From contig CBCXVS010000177.1 in NCBI GenBank assembly GCA_965178525.1, positions 1 through 16,292 on the forward strand: a stretch of 16,292 bases of DNA, read 5' to 3'. The position numbers and the translations under genes were made by a program. Positions within the stretch are counted from its first letter, which is position 1, and each line of letters opens with the position of its first letter. Under the pieces are notes generated by a model that saw only the letters and a list, made by a program, of their open reading frames with translations, ran no database searches and was not told the origin of the DNA. Source of the stretch: CBCXVS01 sp965178525. GTDB lineage: Bacteria; Tectomicrobia; Entotheonellia; Entotheonellales; Entotheonellaceae. This document shows positions 6,879 to 14,126 of the stretch, in pieces.

Positions 6879-6981
6879 TGTTGTCGGTGCATCCTGAGCA
6901 AGGGTGTGACCGGCATCGTGACAGGGGTGGTAGATAAGACATGCGGCTCTCATCTTTTCGCATATCCCCAGGTGTTGTCAA

Positions 6982-7119
6982 GTGCGATTTGCAGCCCAGC
7001 ACGTGATGGACGACGAGCCTCAGATGGCTTGTGATGTGTTGATCGAAAACGAGGACGGCACGGTGTACGTCATCGGGCATGCGGCCGTGGTTTTGCCCAT
7101 GCGGTCCGAGAACGGATAG
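6982..7119 (+). pseudogene. C-terminal remnant of a MaoC-like acyl dehydratase
   Basis: A short open stretch ending at the TAG of 7117-7119 reads, near its end, CDVLIENEDGTVYVIG followed by HAAVVLPMR. This resembles the closing strands of MaoC/hotdog acyl dehydratases (pattern D-V-W-V-E-N-x-x-G-x-V-x-x-G-x-A-x-V-x-L-P). Only about 40 residues are recognisable and nothing upstream continues the family, so this is a 3' scrap rather than a working gene. An ATG at 7006 is in frame but has no convincing ribosome-binding site. The assignment is from memory of the family pattern; moderate to low confidence. Confidence 0.4.
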
Positions 7120-7239
7120 GCAGGGCCAACCCCATGTGGTCACCGCTCGTGGCGTCCGAGTTGCTGCGCCCACTCGCGCACCTGCCTCATCAAGCCTAGC
7201 CAGGCGCACGCTTCAAGACGACAAGGAGATGGATCCACG

Positions 7240-7689
7240 ATGAGACGATGGGTCGCGGATATCGCCGCCATGGTCTTGTTCTCCACCTTCGTTGGCATGA
7301 CGGTTGAGGTGCTCATCGCCGGGATGACGCTGGTGCAATCGCTCCAGGCCCGTGCCTTGGCGGTTCCCGTCAATACCGTGACGGGGCGGCCTTATGGCAT
7401 CTATCGGGATTGGCTGCTGGCGACGTTGCCTCTCGATGAACAGACCATGCGGGGTCGGCTGCTTGGCGACAGCCTCGCCTTCGTCAGTTTCCAGATGCCG
7501 CTGTACATCCTTATTCTGGCGCTCTCAGGCGCAACGGTTGTCCAGATCGTTACCTCTGTTGCCTCCATGACGCTGTTTTTTACGGCGCTCGGCGGACCCT
7601 ACGGGCACGTGCTGGACCTTTTTCGTCAGTTCTTGAGCCGGGCATGCCATGCCAAAGCCGGTGCGCGGTACTCACCGCCAGCAGAATAA
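7240..7689 (+). CDS. alaE: L-alanine exporter AlaE
   Basis: A 149-residue inner-membrane protein, the same length as E. coli AlaE. The start ATG has AAGGAG about 10 bases upstream. It aligns with AlaE throughout: RxxVADIAAMV, MTVEVLIAGMTLVQSLQARALAVPVN, then RPYGIYRDWLL (E. coli has WPYGMYRD), a helix LAFVSFQMPLYILILALSGA and FTALGGPYGHVLDLFR. About four hydrophobic helices can be seen (roughly residues 8-30, 36-50, 80-102 and 104-126). The known role is export of excess L-alanine driven by the proton gradient. It is intact although flanked on both sides by decayed genes, which suggests it is under selection. It appears to be a single-gene unit. Function is assigned by similarity to the characterised family. 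Confidence 0.9.
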   Translation: MRRWVADIAAMVLFSTFVGMTVEVLIAGMTLVQSLQARALAVPVNTVTGRPYGIYRDWLLATLPLDEQTMRGRLLGDSLAFVSFQMPLYILILALSGATVVQIVTSVASMTLFFTALGGPYGHVLDLFRQFLSRACHAKAGARYSPPAE

Positions 7690-7992
7690 GGATGAAACCT
7701 TGGCCGCGTCTCAACGCGAGCTGAGTTGGCGCTGGGACCGTCCGGAGCAACAGGACAAACAAAGCACCTGGTCGGACAGTTGCGTCCTGCGATCAACAGT
7801 GGCATGATCAGGTCGGTTTCCTGACATCAACCCCATTCGGTGTGCGCTGCCCCGCAGGTTCGCGGCGGAATGTCTCTGCATGGCCGGAGAGTCGGCAGTG
7901 TGGCCGAGAGCGATATGGAACACATGGATAGGCCAACCCATTCTTTGGAATATGTCATTGGGTCTATGGGCGCCGGACGCGTGGAACAAGAG
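7690..7992. other. 303-base gap between alaE and the coaA remnant, no gene seen
   Basis: Short frames exist on both strands, but none shows a recognisable motif or ribosome-binding site. The frame of the coaA remnant extends upstream to about 7840 without resembling pantothenate kinase. No clear terminator follows alaE. Possibly further eroded coding sequence. Confidence 0.4.
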
Positions 7993-8730
7993 ATGCGCGG
8001 CTTGGCTCTCTATAACGCGTTCACCCGACAGGAATGGAGCCGGTTGCGGGCGGATATGCCCATGACGCTGAGCGAGGATGACCTCAAGCTACTGCGCGGT
8101 CAGAACGAAAACGTGTCGTTTGGCCCAACCATCCCAAGATCGATTTGGTCACGACCGATGGCTTTCTGTGGCCCACCAGCGTGCTACAAGAACATGGCTT
8201 GATGCGGTGCAAGGGATTTCCCGAAAGTTACAATGTACAGGCCCTCGTTGAATTTGTCTCGGCCTTGAAGGCGGGGCAGGAGGAGGTAAAAATCCCGGTC
8301 TACTCGCATCACCTCTACGATATTGTGCCAGACCAATACCAGGTGATCAGTCAGCCGGACGTCATGATGATCGAGGGGCTCAATCTCCTGCAAACCGGTG
8401 TCGATGCCCACGGCCGCCGGCCCCACGTCTTTGTCTCGCTATTTTGATTTCACCATCTATGTACATGCGGAGATCGAGATTATTCGGGAGTGGTACATCG
8501 ATCGGTTTTTAACGTTTCGCGACGCTGCGAAGACCGATCCGACGTTGTTTTTCTCACGCTTTATTCATATGACGGATGGGGAAGCCCGGCTTTACGCCCG
8601 GCTCGTTTGGGAGGTGATCAACGAACTCAATTTGCGCCAGAACATTCTCCCGACGCGGCAGCGTGCGGACTTGATCCTCAATAAAGGTCCCGATCACTCG
8701 GTGCAGTCGGTCTTGTTGCGTAAAATCTAA
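7993..8730 (+). pseudogene. coaA: Pantothenate kinase (type I), disrupted: P-loop deleted and frameshifted
   Basis: Type I pantothenate kinase phosphorylates pantothenate in the first step of CoA synthesis. Three pieces in different frames match E. coli CoaA in order. Piece 1 (7993-8120): YNAFTRQEWSRLRADMPMTL, then SEDDLKLLRG. Piece 2 (8121-8440): WPNHPKIDLVTTDGFLWP, GFPESY, VYSHHLYDIVPD, MMIEGLNLLQTG, HVFVS. Piece 3 (8441-8730): FDFTIYVHAE, EWYIDRFLTFRDAAKTDP, LNLRQNILPTRQRADLIL. About 75 residues are missing between pieces 1 and 2, including the whole ATP-binding G-x-x-x-x-G-K-S loop, and the join changes frame. About two bases are missing near 8438-8440. The second lesion alone could be a sequence error; the large deletion could not. 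It cannot encode an active kinase, so another CoaA/CoaX must exist elsewhere if CoA is made. Confidence 0.88.
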
Positions 8731-8788
8731 ACCTCACGGCTCTTACCATCAGTTTGTCAGGTAGCGCACAGCGACACGAGGAGATACG

Positions 8789-9463
8789 ATGTCCCATACG
8801 TACAAGTGTTTGATCTATAATGAAAAAGACGGTATTGCAACTTTAACGCTGAACCGACCTGAGCGCTTAAATGCCCTTGGCGACACCTTAGAACGTGGGC
8901 AGGGCCGGCCGCTGCTGGATCAAGTCGCGCCGTCGCGTGATCGCACCGTCCTGGCCATGCGAGACGCCCCTAAGCCGCTCATTGCGGCAGTGAATGGCCC
9001 GGCGGCTGGGGCCGGAATGAATATTGCCCTGGCCTGCGACATCCGCATCGCCTCGTCCAGCGCGCGGTTTGGCCAGACGTTTGCCAGGCGCGGCTTGCAT
9101 GTCGATTGGGGCGGCACCTACTTTTTGCCCCGCCTTGTCGGCATGGCCAAAGCTTGTGAACTGATTTTCACCGGCGATATCATCGATGCGGACGAAGCGC
9201 TCGCCCTCGGTATTGTTAGCCAGGTGGTGCCGCCGGAGAAACTGATGCCCACGGTGTGGGAACTGGCCCAAAAAATTGCCGCCGGCCCTCCGATTGCGGT
9301 TCGTCTGGCCAAGCGCGCGCTGTACCGCAGTCAGGACAGTGATTTGCGCTCGGCTCTGGAATTTGAAACCTACGCCCAGAATATCTGTTCCGAAACCGAA
9401 GATGCCCGCGAGGGAATCAAAGCCTTTGTTGAAAAACGCGCCCCGCGGTTTCAAGGACATTAA
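8789..9463 (+). pseudogene. Enoyl-CoA hydratase/isomerase (PaaG-like) with in-frame internal deletion
   Basis: A crotonase-superfamily protein of 224 residues, against the usual 255-265, with GAGGAG 7 bases before the ATG. The N-terminus (IATLTLNRPERLNAL) and everything from DAPKPLIAAVNGPAAGAGMN onward are conserved, including ACDIRIASSSARFG, DWGGTYFLPRLVG and the C-terminal helices (FVEKRAPRF). Between them the reading goes from NALGDTLE straight into RGQGRPLLDQVAPSRD. The usual strand and loop with V-V-L-T-G-x-G-x-x-F-C-A-G-G-D are missing. That loop supplies one of the two oxyanion-hole amides and the CoA-binding wall, so activity as a hydratase is unlikely. No stop or frameshift occurs, so a protein may still be made. 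The downstream isomerase-type Asp in DWGG points to a PaaG-like ancestor. Confidence 0.75.
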
Positions 9464-9500
9464 GTACCTGAAAACTATAAACTTAAGTTTGTTTCGGTAC
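9464..9500 (+). terminator. Imperfect inverted repeat just after the hydratase stop
   Basis: GTACC (9464-9468) pairs with GGTAC (9496-9500), and GAAA (9470-9473) pairs with TTTC (9492-9495) across a one-base bulge. Inside lies the 12-bp palindrome AAACTTAAGTTT (9479-9490). It begins one base after the stop codon. There is no clear U-run, so a terminator role is only possible. It overlaps a motif repeated at 15663-15690. Confidence 0.35.
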
Positions 9501-9761
9501 ATAAGGAAGGAAGGGCGGCCGGCGTTTGAGACCGTCCGCCTCGGGCAGAGAGGCCGAGATGTGACACCGTCTATGGAAGCCCTTCATCGACAGGGTCATA
9601 AGTGCCTGGACAGCATGACCTATCCACATTTCTCCAGAGGAAAAACAGACCTTGCCTGTTGTCTCGGTACTTGCTATACGTGATACACAATCACTGACGA
9701 CTGAAGTACCTGGAGATTCCTGCCTCAGGACTTATGCATGCCCCCAGCCGGAGATAATGCC
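9501..9761. other. Gap between the hydratase remnant and the cold-shock fusion gene, nothing recognised
   Basis: About 260 bases between converging genes. Only scattered short GC-rich dyads are seen (for example GGCGG at 9517 with CCGCC at 9537) and an 8-base direct repeat TGCCTCAG near 9721 and 9760. No frame looks like a protein. Confidence 0.4.
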
Positions 9762-10571
9762 TCAGTAATCAAACAAGTCTTCTGTCTGCTCAGATGTTTC
9801 GACTTCAGTTTCAACTTCAACATCCACAACACCTGCGATATATAACTTGATTTCAAAGGCAGCAGGTTTCTCTTCGCGTGACCTCCTCGTATATTTCTCA
9901 CGAAATGAGACCGGAATGTCTAACTGTTGCCATCCTGTTAAGCCTTCTCCAACCGCCTCGATTTGGGCCACCACGGCGTCGTCCACGCCGTTGCGAATGT
10001 GGAAGAAGACATTATTGGGACGGCTGGCACACTCAATAAAACCGTACCCTTTTTCCTTGTGAAAGTTGATAATTCTTCCCACGAGCACTTCTTCGCTCAC
10101 TGGGGGAGCGAAACGTCTCTCTGCGTCAAAACCTTGGAGACGGCGCACATTCTCTTCGAGATCGAAGAACTCAAACGAGAAGCCCCGGCTCAGGCGTAAG
10201 CCGATAACGCGCCGGTTTCTATACGTCCGGTTGAACACCAGAGACAGGAGCGCGGCGTAGACCAGGGTCGCAGCCCCCTGTTCCATATCGGCTTCGGGAT
10301 CGGCTTCAAGGTATACAGCTTTCGGCACAACAAAACTACGTTTTTGCGTCTGTAAAAACTCCCGTTGTTTGGCAATATCATCTCTTTTGGCAGTGACTTG
10401 GATGCCAATATGTTGCGGGAGTCTTGCCACACCCCTGAATCCATTGACAATAAAGTCGAGCTTGTACAGGTGATCGTAGGTTTGATCATAATAGATACGA
10501 CACCCCAATGATTCCAGCTTGGTGCGGAGACGCTCCTCAAAATTGATCCCATGAATAAACGGACGATTCAT
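9762..10571 (-). CDS. Cold-shock-domain protein with a possible PD-(D/E)XK-like N-terminal domain
   Basis: A 269-residue protein. The ATG at 10571 is preferred over one 33 bases upstream because GAGGGAG lies 8 bases before it. Residues 1-130 hold an alpha/beta domain: FEERLRTKLESLGCRIYY, then KLDFIV (Asp39) and IGIQVTAKRDD (Gln58, Lys62). This spacing of Asp, a Q-x-T strand and Lys recalls PD-(D/E)XK nuclease-like folds, though the second acidic residue is replaced by Gln. Residues 163-195 plus the following strands are a cold-shock (OB) domain with GRIINFHKEKGYGFIE (RNP1-like KGYGFI) and NNVFFHIRNG (RNP2-like VFFHI), which binds single-stranded RNA or DNA. The C-terminus (about 248-269) is acidic, rich in Glu, Val and Thr. 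It is a single gene. The cold-shock call is secure; the nuclease-like call is tentative and the biological role unknown. Confidence 0.8.
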   Translation of the reverse strand: MNRPFIHGINFEERLRTKLESLGCRIYYDQTYDHLYKLDFIVNGFRGVARLPQHIGIQVTAKRDDIAKQREFLQTQKRSFVVPKAVYLEADPEADMEQGAATLVYAALLSLVFNRTYRNRRVIGLRLSRGFSFEFFDLEENVRRLQGFDAERRFAPPVSEEVLVGRIINFHKEKGYGFIECASRPNNVFFHIRNGVDDAVVAQIEAVGEGLTGWQQLDIPVSFREKYTRRSREEKPAAFEIKLYIAGVVDVEVETEVETSEQTEDLFDY

Positions 10572-11332
10572 CGAGATATCTCCCTCATGCGCACAGAAGG
10601 ACATATCTCCGGGCAGAGTTCACGGTGGATGAACTTCCATATCCGATTGTCACAGACCTGCGCTCTACGCTACTGGGAATGTGACGCGTTGTCAAGTTAT
10701 TTACGCTTGGGCGAGATCGTGACAAGCCATCAGGGCCGTGCTGATGCCCTGCAGGAAGTGACCGAGGCGAGGGTTTTCATTCGGCGCCCGGCGTGCACGG
10801 ACACATCGTCATGCCGCGTGACAAGGAAGGGAAGGCTGTCCTGACGACAGCCATGGGGTGGAAGTGACCAAGCAGAGGAGCCGTCCCTGCGGCCTGCACG
10901 TGCCCTAAGAGTAGGGTTGCACGACGAGTTCGACATCCGTATAGAGGAGTTTGCGAAGCTCTGGTTCCGGATCGGTTAATTTGATCGTGACGATCTGCGT
11001 CGTTTCTTCGCCACGGCGCCCAGGGCGTACACCGACGACCGTGCCTTTTAGGTGCCGACGGGGGGGCGGGCTTTGTCGTGAGAACTATGAGGAAAAATAG
11101 GCCCAGCAAATGGCGGCCTCTGCATAGCATCCATCATGGTATCCTTCTACACAACGCTTCATTCTTGCCAGGCTTGTTTTTATCGGCAAGCGGAAATTCG
11201 TGCTTGAACTGGCGCGCCTCAACGCCGGTCAGTGTCATGCATATTCGTGCCTTGATGGCAGGTGCATGGCCCTGGAACTTATTCTACACTACACGGAAGT
11301 ACCAAAATATGCAACAGGCTGGGAGCCATACC
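10572..11332. other. 761-base stretch without an intact gene
   Basis: It holds the adaptor-like remnant described at 10905-11084. On the plus strand a short frame ending at 10876 (GHIVMPRDKEGKAVLTTAMG) looks protein-like but is only about 40 codons long and unassigned. The rest shows no promoter, repeat or gene that I can support. The frame of the following glycosyltransferase extends back to 11078 but is unlike protein before 11333. Confidence 0.4.
10905..11084 (-). pseudogene. C-terminal remnant resembling an HlyD/RND-adaptor (membrane-fusion) protein
   Basis: The minus strand ends a frame at TAG (10907-10905) whose last residues read GTVVGVRPG, then KLTDPEPELRKLLYTDVEL and VVQPYS. This has the look of the final beta domain of periplasmic adaptor proteins (V-x-L-x-D-P-x-x-x-L-R-x-G-M-x-x-x-V-E-x-V-V). 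About 50 residues are protein-like. Further upstream the frame becomes a run of Pro and Arg and meets a stop near 11085-11087, and no start or ribosome-binding site is visible. It is therefore a scrap of a larger gene. The family assignment is tentative. Confidence 0.4.
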
Positions 11333-12526
11333 ATGCATATCTGCCTCGTAACCCCCAGTTTTCCGCCGATGGTCGATGGGGGTGTGGCGATTGCCACTGG
11401 CCGGTTGGCCGACCATCTGGCGCATCAAGGCCACTCTATTACCGTTCTCACGGCGCCCCCTGCAGAGGCGCCCCCTGCCGGAACGATCTGGCGCGGCGGG
11501 CGACGCGGGCGCCTCAACATCGTCTATCATGTTGTGCCGGAGCCGCGGCAGAACCCGGACGAGGTGGCGCGGCTGGAACACTGGATTCAGGCTTGCCATC
11601 AGCGGCAGCCCTTCGATGTCATTCTGGGGTATTTTGTCTACCCGGCCGGCTATCTGGCGACGATTTTAGCAGAGCGTATTGGCGTGCCTGTGGTCTGTAG
11701 CTGCCGCGGCAATGATGTGAGTAAAGACATGTTTATGGATCCCGCGACCCTGGCGCTCGTTCTGCAACGCAGTACGCGGCTGATCTTTGTCTGTGACGCC
11801 CTTCTCCATATGGCCGACACCCTGACGCCATGCCGCCATAAGGCGACGATCGTTGACAATAGTGTCGATAGTACGCGCTTTACCCCGGCTGGTGCGTCTG
11901 GGCGGCCTCCGCGCGCCCCAGTGGTGTTGGGAACGAGTGGCCTCATGCGCTGGAAGAAGGGTATCGACCTGTTTTTCCCCCTCGTGCAGGCGCTGTGTAC
12001 CACGCATGACATCCGTATTCAGATCGCCGGCTATGGTTTGGATGACACGGTGAATCGCCACATCGCCGATTTTTTGCGCCGTCATAGGCTGCGTGACCGT
12101 GTCGCTATCCTCGGACCCCTGCCGCACACGCGCATGGCCGATGCCCTGCGCGGCATGGACCTCTATGTCACGACGTCGTACCAAGAAGGCATGCCCAATG
12201 GCGTTTTAGAAGCCATGGCCTGCGTCCTACCTGTGGTGGCCACGGCAACGGACGGCATCCCGCAACTCGTCGAGGATGGCGTGACGGGCTATCTGTGTCC
12301 TGCCGGAGCCCTAGAGCCCCTGGCGGCTCGATGCCGTGAGCTGATTGAACAGCCGGCGCTGCGGCAACAGATGGGGACCGCCGGCCGCCGCCGCGTGCAA
12401 CAACACTTTCATCCCGACCGTGAAACCGCCGAGGTCGAGGCCGTCTTGCAGCTCGCCTGTAACGCATCAACCAGGGCCAGCTCGGGGACCGTGCATCGCA
12501 TGCTCCCTCCAAAAGCTGATAGCTGA
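11333..12526 (+). CDS. Glycosyltransferase family 4 (GT-B fold)
   Basis: A 397-residue retaining glycosyltransferase that would move a sugar from a nucleotide donor to a glycan or lipid acceptor at the inner face of the membrane. The ATG at 11333 has GGGAG 8 bases upstream and opens onto the standard first strand MHICLVTPSFPPMVDGGVAI, with the Gly-Gly loop at 16-17; upstream in-frame residues do not resemble the family. The C-terminal Rossmann half has GTSGLMRWKKGIDLFF (200-215), IQIAGYG (229-235), LGPLPHTRMADALRGMDLYV and the E-x7-E motif EGMPNGVLE (Glu285, Glu293), then DGIPQLVEDGVTGYL. Length is normal. Its last codons (Ala-Asp-Ser-stop) are read from a heptamer repeat array, and its stop lies 14 bases from that of the convergent sulfatase. 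Donor and acceptor cannot be told. Confidence 0.92.
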   Translation: MHICLVTPSFPPMVDGGVAIATGRLADHLAHQGHSITVLTAPPAEAPPAGTIWRGGRRGRLNIVYHVVPEPRQNPDEVARLEHWIQACHQRQPFDVILGYFVYPAGYLATILAERIGVPVVCSCRGNDVSKDMFMDPATLALVLQRSTRLIFVCDALLHMADTLTPCRHKATIVDNSVDSTRFTPAGASGRPPRAPVVLGTSGLMRWKKGIDLFFPLVQALCTTHDIRIQIAGYGLDDTVNRHIADFLRRHRLRDRVAILGPLPHTRMADALRGMDLYVTTSYQEGMPNGVLEAMACVLPVVATATDGIPQLVEDGVTGYLCPAGALEPLAARCRELIEQPALRQQMGTAGRRRVQQHFHPDRETAEVEAVLQLACNASTRASSGTVHRMLPPKADS

Positions 12527-12538
12527 TAGCTGATAGCT
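12514..12538 (+). repeat. Heptamer tandem array 1: (AGCTGAT)3 + AGCT
   Basis: Three perfect copies of AGCTGAT plus a partial fourth. The array covers the stop codon of the glycosyltransferase and nearly reaches the stop of the convergent sulfatase (12541). It is the exact inverse of array 2 at 14055-14086. Confidence 0.9.
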
Positions 12539-12540
12539 CA

Positions 12541-13962
12541 TCAATCGATATAGCCCAGATCCCGCAGGCGCTGCCGGACATCCGGCGCGATGTCGGGTAG
12601 GCGGGCGCTCAAAGGGACCCCATCCGGGGGTTTCCAGGTCATCAGCGTTTGTTCCAGGGCCGCCGCCATTTCCGGCTCTTCGGCAAAGCGATTGATGGTT
12701 TCGTGCGGATCCTGTTGCAAATCGTAGAGGGCGTGTTGGCCATTGGACGCCCAGACGAACTTCTTCTCGGGTGTGCGTATACAGCGCAAGGCGCGATCGT
12801 ATTCCGGACGGGGCGTCTTTTCCGGCAGGCCGGCACGCCGATTCAAAGCCCGCATAGACGGGTGCGGCGCCAGCATTTCAGCATAGGCGAGGCGCTCCTC
12901 CACCCCAGGCTGCGGCGCCAGCAGGCTCGCCCCTTGCAACTCCCGGCGGACGTCGGAGCGCTCCAGCTCCAACACGTCGAGGATGGTGGGAAAGAGATCC
13001 GTGAGCTGTACTTGCGATGTGACTCGCTGCCCCTGGGGAAAACAGGCCGGATAGCGGATGATCAACGGGACGCGAATAATGGTATCGTGCAGGCTATAAG
13101 CATGGCTCATCAAGCCATGGTCGCCAATATTTTCGCCATGATCGCTGGTAATCATCAGCAGCGTATTCTCAAGTAGCCGACGTTGCCGCAGCAGGGCCAT
13201 GAGCGCGCCGATTTCGGCATCGACCGTGGCCAACGCGCTATCATAACACGCCTGCAAGATGGCGAAATCCTCCTCCGTCATTGCCGTTTGGCCGGTGAGG
13301 TAGGTCAGATGGTTACGGTTGACGAGCCGCGCCTGCCGGGCATTAACGCCGGGTGGGAGCCACTGCATGGCATGCGGCGCCTGCGCGTAATACGGCAGAT
13401 GCATATCCCAGTAGATCGCGTAGAGAAAAAACGGTTCCGGAGCGGTGGTGAGCAGCCGGCTGATGTGCTGGGTGATATGCCGGGCGCGATTGCGCCGGGG
13501 AAAGATATAGCGGCTGTACAACCGATTCAACCTATGGGTCCAGGGGAAGCGGGCATGGGCATGTCCGTCAGCCGCCGGCATAGTCGGCCAGTACTGCCAG
13601 AGTTTGAGATAGGTGTCGAAACCGAATGTGGCGCCGAATTCGTCCGACATCCAGCTATTGGGGCTGACGCCCAGGGTTGTATACCCCGCGTCCCGCAACA
13701 CTTCCGGTAGCGTGGGGTAGGGATGTGCATACGACAGGTGGAGTTCATGCGCGCCATGTTTGGACGGAAACAACCCGGTCAGCAGCGACAGTTGGGATGG
13801 CAGACTCCAGCAGCCTGTCGAGATGGCTTGATCGTAGAGCACACCCTGCGTTGCGACCGTATCGATATGAGGAGAGGTGTGACGTCCATAGCCATAACAC
13901 GACAAGTTCTGCGCGCGGGCCGTATCGATGACCACAATTAGCACATTCGGACGCTGCGGCAT
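12541..13962 (-). CDS. Sulfatase / alkaline-phosphatase-superfamily hydrolase with non-canonical nucleophile motif
   Basis: A 473-residue sulfatase-fold protein. The ATG at 13962 (MPQRPNVLIVVIDT) is preferred over one 12 bases upstream, where the purine-rich AGAGG touches the ATG. Metal-site residues are visible: Asp13 in VVIDTAR and Asp274-His275 in ITSDHGENIGDHG. The family frame is complete (HTSPHIDTVATQGVLYDQA, LTGLFPSKHG, LPEVLRDAGY, DMHLPY with His188, and YDLQQDPHET). The activation site C-x-P-x-R aligns with S-L-P-S-Q (Ser53-Gln57), so the cysteine that becomes formylglycine is Ser and the Arg is Gln. It may use a serine formylglycine precursor, act as a phosphodiesterase/phosphotransferase, or be inactive. 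No signal peptide is seen, so it is probably cytoplasmic. The first residues and the substrate remain uncertain. Confidence 0.88.
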   Translation of the reverse strand: MPQRPNVLIVVIDTARAQNLSCYGYGRHTSPHIDTVATQGVLYDQAISTGCWSLPSQLSLLTGLFPSKHGAHELHLSYAHPYPTLPEVLRDAGYTTLGVSPNSWMSDEFGATFGFDTYLKLWQYWPTMPAADGHAHARFPWTHRLNRLYSRYIFPRRNRARHITQHISRLLTTAPEPFFLYAIYWDMHLPYYAQAPHAMQWLPPGVNARQARLVNRNHLTYLTGQTAMTEEDFAILQACYDSALATVDAEIGALMALLRQRRLLENTLLMITSDHGENIGDHGLMSHAYSLHDTIIRVPLIIRYPACFPQGQRVTSQVQLTDLFPTILDVLELERSDVRRELQGASLLAPQPGVEERLAYAEMLAPHPSMRALNRRAGLPEKTPRPEYDRALRCIRTPEKKFVWASNGQHALYDLQQDPHETINRFAEEPEMAAALEQTLMTWKPPDGVPLSARLPDIAPDVRQRLRDLGYID

Positions 13963-14054
13963 AAAGCTAGCCATCCTCTCGTGACATAGGCAAGACCATG
14001 TGGCGCCTCAGACCTGAGTAACGCGCCACGTAAACAGGGGCACAATAAGTTCTT

Positions 14055-14086
14055 AGCTATCAGCTATCAGCTATCAGCTATCAGCT
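14055..14086 (-). repeat. Heptamer tandem array 2: (AGCTATC)4 + AGCT, inverse of array 1
   Basis: Four perfect copies of AGCTATC plus AGCT. Read on the minus strand this is the AGCTGAT/GATAGCT heptamer of array 1. Arrays 1 and 2 thus bracket the sulfatase gene as inverted repeats about 1.5 kb apart. Confidence 0.9.
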
Positions 14087-14126
14087 AAAATGCTGAAGAA
14101 GAAATCTCGTCTCTTCTTTTTTAGCT
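14083..14126. terminator. Long hairpin linking heptamer arrays 2 and 3
   Basis: AGCTAAAA (14083-14090) pairs with TTTTAGCT (14119-14126). After a 5-base bulge on the left arm, AAGAAGA (14096-14102) pairs with TCTTCTT (14112-14118) around a 9-base loop. That is 15 base pairs in total. It sits between the aminotransferase stop and the sulfatase start, both on the minus strand, and may end or attenuate readthrough. No free U-run follows. Confidence 0.45.

Larger units (their letters stand above)
6728..7239. other. 512-base gap between LamG and alaE: promoter and gene remnant only
   Basis: Apart from the minus-strand promoter near 6849-6878 and the MaoC-like remnant (6982-7119), nothing convincing is seen. 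Long minus-strand frames crossing it have no conserved motif and overlap the LamG gene. No plus-strand promoter for alaE was recognised. Confidence 0.5.

Noticed and set aside
6484..7209. Minus-strand open frame of 241 codons overlapping the LamG start and the upstream gap
   Set aside because: It is out of frame with the LamG gene, rich in Arg/Ser/Pro, without motifs, and it runs through the likely promoter.
11078..11332. Longer N-terminus for the glycosyltransferase
   Set aside because: The extra 85 residues do not resemble the family, which begins at MHICLVTPSF; the internal ATG has its own GGGAG site.
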